This document shows, piece by piece, positions 57,473 through 64,000 of a DNA stretch of 64,000 bases. Within the stretch, counting starts at the first letter, position 1. Each line of letters starts with the position of its first letter. Source of the DNA: Pseudomonadota bacterium (lineage in GTDB: Bacteria > Pseudomonadota > Gammaproteobacteria > Steroidobacterales > Steroidobacteraceae); assembly GCA_018241505.1 (NCBI GenBank), contig JAFEDS010000005.1:434001-498000 (forward strand), given 5' to 3'. The notes under the pieces were generated by a model. It made no database searches and had not been told where the DNA came from. It saw only the letters and a list, made by a program, of their open reading frames with translations. The position numbers were made by a program, and so were the translations under genes.

Positions 57473-59566
57473 GTGAAAGCCAGGACCTTTGCAATCGCCG
57501 TATGCTGGGTGGCCTCTACTGTACCGACCCCCGCATATGAGCTGCCGAGCCTCCTGGATGTGCCGTATCCCACGGAGCTCACCGCTGCCGCTGCGGCCGA
57601 CCGCATCGCCTGGATTTCCAACGAGCGGGGTGCGCGCAATGTGTGGATAGCTTCCGCGCCATCATTCACACCGCAAGCGCTCACGCACTCGACGGCCGAT
57701 GACGGCCAGGAGTTGAGCTCACTGCAACTGAGCCGGGATGGCTCGGTTGCAACCTGGGTGAGGGGAGGGAATCCCGATGCGGCTGGCTTTTCCCAGAATC
57801 CGCAAAGCGTGCCCGGTGGCGTGGAGCAGGAGATCTGGGTCGCGACCGATGGCACGGCACGGAAGCTGGCAGCAGGCCGTTCACCGGTACTTTCACCGGA
57901 TGGGCGGGTAGTTGCGTTCATCCGGGATGGAACAGTGCAGTGTCAGGTTGTCGCCAGTGGAGCGACTGCGCCGCAGTGGTGCACCACACCGCTGTTGAAG
58001 CTGCGGGGAAGCAACCAACGGCCGGTTTTTTCCCCCGACGGCAGCCGCATTGCTTTTGTGAGCGATCGGGGTGACCACAGCTTCATTGGAATTTTCAACA
58101 CCGCCACGCGCGCCGTTACCTGGCTTGCGCCTGAGGCAGATCGCGATGATCTGCCCGCATGGTCCCCTGATGGCCGATCCGTTGCATTTATTCGCATTGC
58201 GGGCGCCCGGTTTGGGGAATTGTTGAATATCACCGGCGCCTGGCCCTTTGAGATCTGGGTGGCCGATGCACAGACCGGCGCGGGCCATCGCGTCTGGCGC
58301 TCAGGCGATACGGCTGGGGGGTTTGCCCAGATCGACTTGGAGGGACCGGCGCGCGCGCCGCTCTCGTGGACTGCAGGCAATCAACTGCTGTTCTACTCGG
58401 AAGAGTCCGGGTGGCTGCACCTGTATGCGTTGTCCCCGGAAGGCGGGCAGCCGCGTGATCTGACACCGGGTCAGTGTGAGGTCGAGAGCCACGGACTTTC
58501 GGCGGACGGTCGTAGTGTGATTGTGAGTGGCAATTGCGCCGAAATTGACGGGCGGCAACTCTTTCGCGTGTCCGTTGCCGGTGGCAAACCCGAGCGCCTG
58601 GCCGGTGCGACCATCGATGTAGGGCCGGTCTTCATAGGCACGAGCCAGCGGTATGCCTACCGCAGCGCCGATGCCATTCAACCCACAGCCGTCGCGATTG
58701 CGAGTGGCTCTGGTGCGCCGAAACGGATCTTTCCTGCGGCGTTGCCCGCCACCTTTCCGGCTCGAGATCTCGTGAATCCTGAAGTGGTCACCTTCAAAGC
58801 CGCCGACGGACTCACCATCCACGGACAGCTCTTCCGACCCGCGCACGCTGCGGGCAAACGGCCTGCCGCCATCTTCGTCCACGGCGGCCCGGTGCGGCAG
58901 ATGCTGCCCGGTTGGCATTACATGGATTACTACCGGAATTCCTACGGAATGAACCAGTACCTCGCAAGCCGCGGGTTTGTCGTGCTGTCAATCAACTACC
59001 GGGACGGTATCGGCTACGGTCAGGCGTTTCGCCGGGCCGCGAACCAAGGTCCCCGTGGCGCATCGGAATACCAGGATGTCGTTGCAGGACATGATTTCCT
59101 GGCGCATCGCGCCGATGTAGATCCTGCTCACATCGGGATCTGGGGCGGATCCTACGGAGGATTATTGACTGCCCAAGCGCTGGCCCGGAATTCCGATTTG
59201 TTTGCCGCCGGTGTCGATTTCCACGGGGTACACGACTGGGCACAGTTCGGTAAGGATTATCACGGCGGCGGCTGGGCGCTGGATGAGTCCACTTTCAATC
59301 AGGCGCACGAGTCCTCTCCGGATGCCGCGGTCGAGCAGTGGCGCTCGCCGGTGCTCCTCATTCATGGGGATGATGACCGAAGCGTGCCGTTCAACCAAAC
59401 AGTGGATCTGCTGCAACGGCTCCGTGCGCAGCACGTGCATGTCGAGACTCTGATCCTTCCGGACGAGGAGCACGATTTCCTACGCTATGAAAGTTGGCGG
59501 CGAGCCTATGCAGCCACTGCTGAATTTCTGGAACGGACTCTGGCGGCGCCCAAGGCAGATCGGTGA
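57473..59566 (+). CDS. Secreted S9 prolyl-oligopeptidase-family peptidase
   Basis: 697 aa. Signal peptide (about 1-22), N-terminal beta-propeller with PD40 blades, then an alpha/beta-hydrolase domain with Ser560 (GGSYGG), Asp635 (HGDDDRSVP) and His667 (DEEHDF). Cleaves short peptides admitted through the propeller. GTG start with AGGAGG upstream, 13 nt after the serine hydrolase. S9 enzymes beside TBDT/FecIR sets include the lasso-peptide isopeptidases, an attractive but unproven parallel. Confidence 0.92.
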   Translation: MKARTFAIAVCWVASTVPTPAYELPSLLDVPYPTELTAAAAADRIAWISNERGARNVWIASAPSFTPQALTHSTADDGQELSSLQLSRDGSVATWVRGGNPDAAGFSQNPQSVPGGVEQEIWVATDGTARKLAAGRSPVLSPDGRVVAFIRDGTVQCQVVASGATAPQWCTTPLLKLRGSNQRPVFSPDGSRIAFVSDRGDHSFIGIFNTATRAVTWLAPEADRDDLPAWSPDGRSVAFIRIAGARFGELLNITGAWPFEIWVADAQTGAGHRVWRSGDTAGGFAQIDLEGPARAPLSWTAGNQLLFYSEESGWLHLYALSPEGGQPRDLTPGQCEVESHGLSADGRSVIVSGNCAEIDGRQLFRVSVAGGKPERLAGATIDVGPVFIGTSQRYAYRSADAIQPTAVAIASGSGAPKRIFPAALPATFPARDLVNPEVVTFKAADGLTIHGQLFRPAHAAGKRPAAIFVHGGPVRQMLPGWHYMDYYRNSYGMNQYLASRGFVVLSINYRDGIGYGQAFRRAANQGPRGASEYQDVVAGHDFLAHRADVDPAHIGIWGGSYGGLLTAQALARNSDLFAAGVDFHGVHDWAQFGKDYHGGGWALDESTFNQAHESSPDAAVEQWRSPVLLIHGDDDRSVPFNQTVDLLQRLRAQHVHVETLILPDEEHDFLRYESWRRAYAATAEFLERTLAAPKADR

Positions 59567-59988
59567 TGAGCTCGAATCGAGTTCGCATCGTTGCGGGACC
59601 TTGGACTTTTGCAGCGCGGCTCGAAGAAGAGCTGGCACCTCGGACCTGTGCGGCCTTTCGCAAGATGCTGCCGTTTCATCAGAAGCTCATACACGTACGC
59701 TGGAGTGGGGAAGGGTGTTGGATACCCATGGGAGATTTTGTCACGGATTTCGGCTATGAGAATGCAACGAGCTATCCGGCGCCGGGGCAGTTGATTTTCT
59801 ATCCGGGTGGCTGTAGTGAAACGGAGATCCTGCTGGCGTATGGGGGAGTTCGGTTTGCCAGCAAGGTGGGGCAGTTGGGCGGGAATCACTTCCTGAGCAT
59901 TACCCAGGGCGCCGAGAATCTGGGTGAGCTGGGTCGACGAACGCTATGGGAGGGAGCGGTGGATATTGATTTTTCGCTGTCTGACTGA
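59566..59988 (+). CDS. DUF3830 family protein
   Basis: 140 aa, DUF3830 (cyclophilin-like fold): LEEELAPRTCAAFRKMLPF, WSGEGCWIPMG, ENATSYPAPGQLIFYPGG and EILLAYG...GQLGGNHFLSI. No signal peptide, so cytoplasmic. The family is of unknown activity but tends to accompany D-amino-acid/peptide and racemase genes (recalled), which fits this operon. Its ATG shares the last base of the S9 stop (TGATG), implying translational coupling. Confidence 0.85.
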   Translation: MSSNRVRIVAGPWTFAARLEEELAPRTCAAFRKMLPFHQKLIHVRWSGEGCWIPMGDFVTDFGYENATSYPAPGQLIFYPGGCSETEILLAYGGVRFASKVGQLGGNHFLSITQGAENLGELGRRTLWEGAVDIDFSLSD

Positions 59989-60086
59989 AGGCGGGCAGCC
60001 GCCGATCGAAAGTGCATTCGCACAGAAATTCCCATAATCTACGCCGCTGGATACGCAACTGCCTGCGCATGAGGACGGAGCTGCCG

Positions 60087-60803
60087 ATGAAAATTCGCAC
60101 TGCCGCAATCGCGCTGTGCCTGTGCGGCGCCAGTGTTGTGCAGACCGCCTCGCCACAATATCCCTTGGAGCCGCCGGGCCACGGCGAGAATGGCGACTGG
60201 GCCTTCCTGAGTCGGTTTCGCGCGCAAAATGCAGCGCTCAGTGCCGATCCCTCGCGAGTGGTCTTTTTCGGTGATTCGATCACCGAAGGCTGGGGGCATG
60301 TGCCCTTCATTGCCGAAAATGCCCATTACGTGGCGCGTGGAATCGGCGGTCAGACCACGCAGCAATTGCTGGTGCGCTTCCGGACCGACGTGATCGATTT
60401 GAAACCCGTCCTGGTACACATCATGGCGGGCACGAATGATGTGGCGGGTAACAATGGTCCAGAAAGCGATACCGACATCGAGGAAGCCATCGAGTCGATG
60501 GTGGAACTTGCGCTTTCCCACCGTATCAAAGTAGTGCTGGCCTCCATTCCGCCCGCCATCGACTTCAGTTGGCATCCGGGACTGAGTCCCGCAGCCCGCA
60601 TCCGCCGACTCAACTCATGGATCAAATCCTATGCAAGCAGGATCGGCGTCGGGTACGTCGATTATTGGCCCGCGTTGGCTACCGAAGAGGGCGGTATGAA
60701 ATCGAATCTGTCAATCGATGGAGTGCATCCTAACGGTCGGGGCTACAAGGCTATGCAGCCGCTGGCCGCGGCAGCGATTCAGGCGAGTCTCGGCAAACCT
60801 TAG
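60087..60803 (+). CDS. Secreted SGNH/GDSL hydrolase
   Basis: 238 aa with a signal peptide (about 1-21). SGNH blocks: VVFFGDSITEGWG with nucleophile Ser64, GIGGQTTQQLL (block II Gly), MAGTNDVAG (block III Asn), DGVHPNGRGY (Asp/His). Esterase or acetyl-hydrolase, probably on acylated sugars or peptides. The ATG at 60087 has GGAG upstream; an ATG at 60069 would spoil the signal peptide. 98 nt after DUF3830, so its place in the same operon is less certain. Confidence 0.9.
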   Translation: MKIRTAAIALCLCGASVVQTASPQYPLEPPGHGENGDWAFLSRFRAQNAALSADPSRVVFFGDSITEGWGHVPFIAENAHYVARGIGGQTTQQLLVRFRTDVIDLKPVLVHIMAGTNDVAGNNGPESDTDIEEAIESMVELALSHRIKVVLASIPPAIDFSWHPGLSPAARIRRLNSWIKSYASRIGVGYVDYWPALATEEGGMKSNLSIDGVHPNGRGYKAMQPLAAAAIQASLGKP

Positions 60804-60824
60804 CCGGCCGCACGTCTAACCGTC

Positions 60825-60858
60825 GCGCGGCAAATGCGACTGCGGTCGCATCGCGCGA
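60825..60858. terminator. Two-tier hairpin between convergent genes
   Basis: TGCGAC-TGCG-GTCGCA (60836-60851) nested in an outer CGCGCG/CGCGCG pairing (60825-60830 with 60853-60858). It lies between the GDSL and S9 stop codons and is symmetric, so it could serve both strands; no T run on either side. Confidence 0.45.
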
Positions 60859-60886
60859 AGCCGGTAAGTACCCGTCCTCGGCACTC

Positions 60887-62893
60887 CTACTGCACAAACT
60901 TCGCGTACCATGAAATGTAACGCCGCAGACGATCGAGTTGAAAGCTGGGACGGGAGATACGGTGATGTTCCTGCGGATATACGATGAGTTGCGTCGGGAT
61001 TTTCAGACTCTTGAGAGCCTGATACATTTGTTCACCACCCACCAGCGGCACATTAAAATCAAGCTGTCCGCCTAAGAACAGCGTCGGCGTCCGAATTGCG
61101 TTGGCTTCAAAGAGCGGATACGACAGGCGCATCCACAATTGCGGGTTCACCCAGGGTGGCTGCAGCTCATTGTCATACACATACGCGTACTGGTCCGTAC
61201 CATAGAGCGAGATCAGGTTGCCGTATCCGGCACCGGCAATCGCCGCCTTAAATCGCGTGTCGCGCGCAATGACGTAGTTTGTCATTATGCCGCCGTTGCT
61301 CCAGCCGCCGACCATCATGTGCTCCGGGTCCGCAATGCCCCGCGCGATAGCGTCATTGACGCCATCCAGTAAGTCAGACAGGTCTTTGTTACCCCAGTCT
61401 GCAAAAATGCCATGGCCGAACCCTGCGCCGCGTCCGCTGCTCCCGCGGTAGTTCACTTGCAGCACGGCATAGCCCTGCGCCGCGAAAAGCTGCCGCTGAA
61501 AATCAAACTCGTAACTATCCTGGCCGTACGGTCCACCGTGAATCCACAGTACCAGAGGACAGCGCCGGCCTTGCCGGTGCTCAATCGGGCTGGTGAGTAG
61601 AGCCGACACTGTCGTGCCATCGCTTGCCGAAAACTCGAGCCCCTGTGTTGGGCCAAATTCGACTGGCGCCAACCACTCGCCATTGTGGGCCGTCAAGGGA
61701 CGCAATCTACCCTTGTCTATGGCGTACACCTCCGCCGGACTCTTCGGGTCGCTCACTAACGCGACCACGCGGCCCGCCGCGGTCATCAAGTCGGATACCG
61801 CGCGTTCGCCATCAACTTGTCGTTCAGCAACTCCTCCCACGCTTTTCACCCGCGCTAAATACATCTGGCGGTCGTCCTCGACGAGGAAATGGATATACCT
61901 TCCGTCACGTGAAAAGGTTGGCTTACTGACGTCCCGATCCAGCGAACCTGCCGGATAACGCGGCGGCCCTCCGTTCGCGGAGACGATCGCGAGGCGGTTC
62001 GGACCATAGTATGAAAACCGGGGCTCCGGCCCTTCGATATACAGAATCTCCGTCCCATCGGGGCGCCAAACCGGAGCCGAATCCGATCCCTGGGAGGTTG
62101 AAACACGATGTGGCCTCACTCCTGCATTCGTCTCCGCGACCCATATCGACTCATTGATTGTGCGGTCCCAATCCGCGTCGCGGTTGCTGACAAATGCGAT
62201 TCGGGCTCCGTCGGGCGACCAGGCCGGCGCCGTTTCTTCGAATCGATCGTCGTCGGTCAGAGCGTTGAGTGTCTTTGAAGCAATGTCATAGAGGTAAATT
62301 CGGGGATGCGGCAATCCGGAGTACACATAGCCGTCCTGGTCATTCTTGAACTGGTAGCGATCGATGACGAGCGGCATCGGTCGCGCATCCTTGCCGGGCG
62401 CGCCGCCCGGCTTCGCGCCACGCATCACCAGCGCTAGGCGTTTGCCATCCGGAGACCAGGCGAAGTCGGAAATATCGCTTCCCAGATCGGTCAATTGCCG
62501 CGCATCGCCGTCCCGTTCGTCAAAGACCCAGACCTCCGCACCGGCTTTCTCTCCAGTTGCATCTCGGTCCACGAGAAAGGCGAGAGCGGTATCATCTGGG
62601 TTCCAGCGTGGCTGACTCGCGGAGTTGGCTCCATGTGTCAATCGCCTGCGCTGTTTCGCATCCCAACTCACTTTCCACACCTGTGTGCGCAATTCGTCGG
62701 ATTGCAGATCCATTTGCTCCACGGTGTATGCCACCCATCTGCCATCGGGCGAAAGCTGGGGATCGGCAACCTGCTGCACGCGGCTCAAATCGTCCACGAC
62801 GAGCACGCGAGCGTCCGCGGCCATTGACATACAAAGAACGCCGGTAAATGCAAGGGACATGAACATTCGTTTCAGCAATGACCTACGCTCCAT
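60887..62893 (-). CDS. Secreted S9 acylaminoacyl-peptidase-type enzyme
   Basis: 668 aa. Signal peptide (about 1-28, ending AADARV), N-terminal PD40 beta-propeller (PQLSPDGRWVAYTVEQMD, FAWSPDGKRLALVMR), C-terminal alpha/beta-hydrolase with Ser532 (GGWSNGG), Asp612 (GGQLDFNVP) and His643/His644 (QEHHRI). Likely a dipeptidyl- or acylaminoacyl-peptidase of the periplasm. Only distantly like the S9 enzyme at 57473. Convergent with the island's last gene and divergent from the right-edge hydrolase, so separately transcribed. Confidence 0.93.
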   Translation of the reverse strand: MERRSLLKRMFMSLAFTGVLCMSMAADARVLVVDDLSRVQQVADPQLSPDGRWVAYTVEQMDLQSDELRTQVWKVSWDAKQRRRLTHGANSASQPRWNPDDTALAFLVDRDATGEKAGAEVWVFDERDGDARQLTDLGSDISDFAWSPDGKRLALVMRGAKPGGAPGKDARPMPLVIDRYQFKNDQDGYVYSGLPHPRIYLYDIASKTLNALTDDDRFEETAPAWSPDGARIAFVSNRDADWDRTINESIWVAETNAGVRPHRVSTSQGSDSAPVWRPDGTEILYIEGPEPRFSYYGPNRLAIVSANGGPPRYPAGSLDRDVSKPTFSRDGRYIHFLVEDDRQMYLARVKSVGGVAERQVDGERAVSDLMTAAGRVVALVSDPKSPAEVYAIDKGRLRPLTAHNGEWLAPVEFGPTQGLEFSASDGTTVSALLTSPIEHRQGRRCPLVLWIHGGPYGQDSYEFDFQRQLFAAQGYAVLQVNYRGSSGRGAGFGHGIFADWGNKDLSDLLDGVNDAIARGIADPEHMMVGGWSNGGIMTNYVIARDTRFKAAIAGAGYGNLISLYGTDQYAYVYDNELQPPWVNPQLWMRLSYPLFEANAIRTPTLFLGGQLDFNVPLVGGEQMYQALKSLKIPTQLIVYPQEHHRISRPSFQLDRLRRYISWYAKFVQ

Positions 62894-63069
62894 AACACTG
62901 AACTAACAAAGGCGACCCAACAATGACGGTTGGCGAAGCGGGAGTCAAATAGGCAGCCGATCGCCATACCCCTCCCGAGGGGGATGGCGCTCCTGCCTCG
63001 GCCGTGGAAGAGTAACAACAGAAAGTCCTTGCCTTCGAGCACGACCTAACAATAGCTAGGGGCGGTGTC

Positions 63070-64000
63070 ATGCGGCTGTATGTCGGATTGTTGATTGGGA
63101 TGTGGGCGGTGTCGGTAGCGGCTCGAGCGGACACTGCGCCAATGGATGCCGCCGCCGTGGCTGCTCGCATGGGAGCCGTGGATCAATTCATTGCAGCCGA
63201 GATGCACCGGCAGAAAGTCCCGGGATTAGCCATCGGTATCGTGAGCCATGGCCAGGTGATTGCCGCCAAGGGCTACGGCGAGGCCAATGTGGAGCTACAT
63301 GCGCCCGTAACCTCCGCCTCGGTCTTCGAATCCGCGTCGGTGGGCAAGCAGTTCACCGCGGTGGTCGTGATGTTGCTGGTGGAACGAGGCAAGCTCGGCC
63401 TCGATGATTCGGTGACGAAGTACTTTACGGATGCGCCGCCCGCCTGGCGGGAAATTACCGTGCGCAATCTCCTGACCCACACCTCGGGTATACCGGACTT
63501 TGAGAGCCTCTGGGCCGACGCCCACTCGACGCACGAAGTCTTTGACTATCGCCGCGATTACACGGATGAGCAACTTGCCAAGATCGCGTATGCGCTGCCT
63601 TTGCAATTCCGCCCTGGAACCCGCTGGAACTACAGCAACACGGGTTATGTGTTGTTGGGCATCCTGATACGCAAAGTGTCCGGCGAATTTTACGGCAACC
63701 TTCTGCGCGATCGCGTCTTCAAACCGCTGGGGATGAAGAGCGCACGGGTCATCAGCGAAGCTGACATCGTACCGAACCGCACGGCCGGCTATCGCCTGAT
63801 CGACGGCAATCTCGCGAATCAGGAGTGGGTCTCGCCCAGTCTCAACTCCACGGCGGATGGATCGCTTTACCTCTCCATCGCCGATTTCGTCGCCTGGGAC
63901 CAGGGGCTGCGCGCCCACGCGATCCTCGAGCCCCAGAGCTGGGCGCAGATTTATACGCCGGTGACCCTCGAGAGCGGCAAGAGCTTCCCCTACGGTTTCG
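63070..64000 (+). CDS. Secreted serine hydrolase, beta-lactamase fold (cut by right edge)
   Basis: 310 residues visible; frame open to the window end. Signal peptide (about 1-20, ending VAARA). Class C beta-lactamase/CubicO-type: SASVGKQF with the S-x-x-K pair, LLTHTSGIP, and Y-x-N in WNYSNTGY. GGGGCGG lies upstream of the ATG. Same superfamily as 56248-57459 but clearly diverged. Divergent from the S9 peptidase with a 176-nt intergenic region. Confidence 0.9.
   Translation, partial: MRLYVGLLIGMWAVSVAARADTAPMDAAAVAARMGAVDQFIAAEMHRQKVPGLAIGIVSHGQVIAAKGYGEANVELHAPVTSASVFESASVGKQFTAVVVMLLVERGKLGLDDSVTKYFTDAPPAWREITVRNLLTHTSGIPDFESLWADAHSTHEVFDYRRDYTDEQLAKIAYALPLQFRPGTRWNYSNTGYVLLGILIRKVSGEFYGNLLRDRVFKPLGMKSARVISEADIVPNRTAGYRLIDGNLANQEWVSPSLNSTADGSLYLSIADFVAWDQGLRAHAILEPQSWAQIYTPVTLESGKSFPYGF

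Noticed and set aside
48021-60803. A complete lasso-peptide biosynthetic cluster
   Set aside because: FecI/FecR, TBDT and S9 peptidase fit, but no precursor, B-type protease or asparagine-synthetase-like C gene is present in the window.

Overview
The window reads as a contiguous piece of a high-GC (roughly 60-65%) Gram-negative chromosome. Five kinds of gene point that way: TonB-dependent receptors (TBDTs), a bacterial alpha-2-macroglobulin paired with PBP1C, a FecI/FecR surface-signalling set, a SapC/halogenase TBDT locus and a large chemotaxis operon. My best inference is a gammaproteobacterium near Xanthomonadales or Steroidobacter-like lineages. That rests on gene content only, with no marker gene. 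I saw no tRNA, rRNA, CRISPR array, transposase or prophage gene. Most long antisense frames are high-GC shadows.

Layout. 1-6823 (-): a periplasmic defence/peptidoglycan pair, alpha-2-macroglobulin then PBP1C (cut by the left edge). 6931-15055 (-): a chemotaxis operon read soluble receptor, cheY, STAS, cheA, receptor, cheW, cheR, cheB, with GTG starts and 2-4 nt junctions; the membrane receptor ends in a CheR/CheB-type tether. 15265-19997: a TBDT-APC permease operon facing a SnoaL-like protein and an XRE-cupin regulator, so probably a regulated uptake unit for an amino acid or amine. 20050-33090: a carbohydrate-type locus with a GH3 beta-xylosidase-like enzyme, a TPR/OGT-like glycosyltransferase, two flavin-dependent halogenase homologues, a JmjC-like cupin, SapC and a 1000-aa TBDT. 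Three copies of the same operator-like site (TAGCGCTACCA core) tie it together, resembling XylR/LacI-family sites.

33254-35216 (-): leuA of the long, actinobacterial-type form, preceded by a 27-codon leader peptide with four consecutive Leu codons and a terminator hairpin, i.e. a candidate attenuator. 35316-47858: mixed genes, including an amidohydrolase with a missing metal-ligand His, an acyltransferase, a hendecad-repeat coiled-coil protein in locally AT-richer DNA, two adjacent hybrid histidine kinases (one with MHYT), a beta-propeller protein, a DUF3175 protein and an SLC13-type transporter.

48021-62893: a sigma factor / anti-sigma / STN-TBDT set followed at short spacing by a D-aminoacylase-family enzyme, a second paralogous TBDT, a beta-lactamase-fold serine hydrolase, a secreted S9 peptidase, a DUF3830 protein and a GDSL hydrolase; a second S9 peptidase lies convergent. 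Read together this looks like a substrate-sensed system that imports and dismantles an unusual peptide (D-amino-acid-containing or otherwise modified). Another beta-lactamase-fold hydrolase runs off the right edge.

The strongest candidates for new biology are the operator-linked halogenase/TBDT/GH3 locus, the FecI-controlled peptide-scavenging island and the leucine attenuator.
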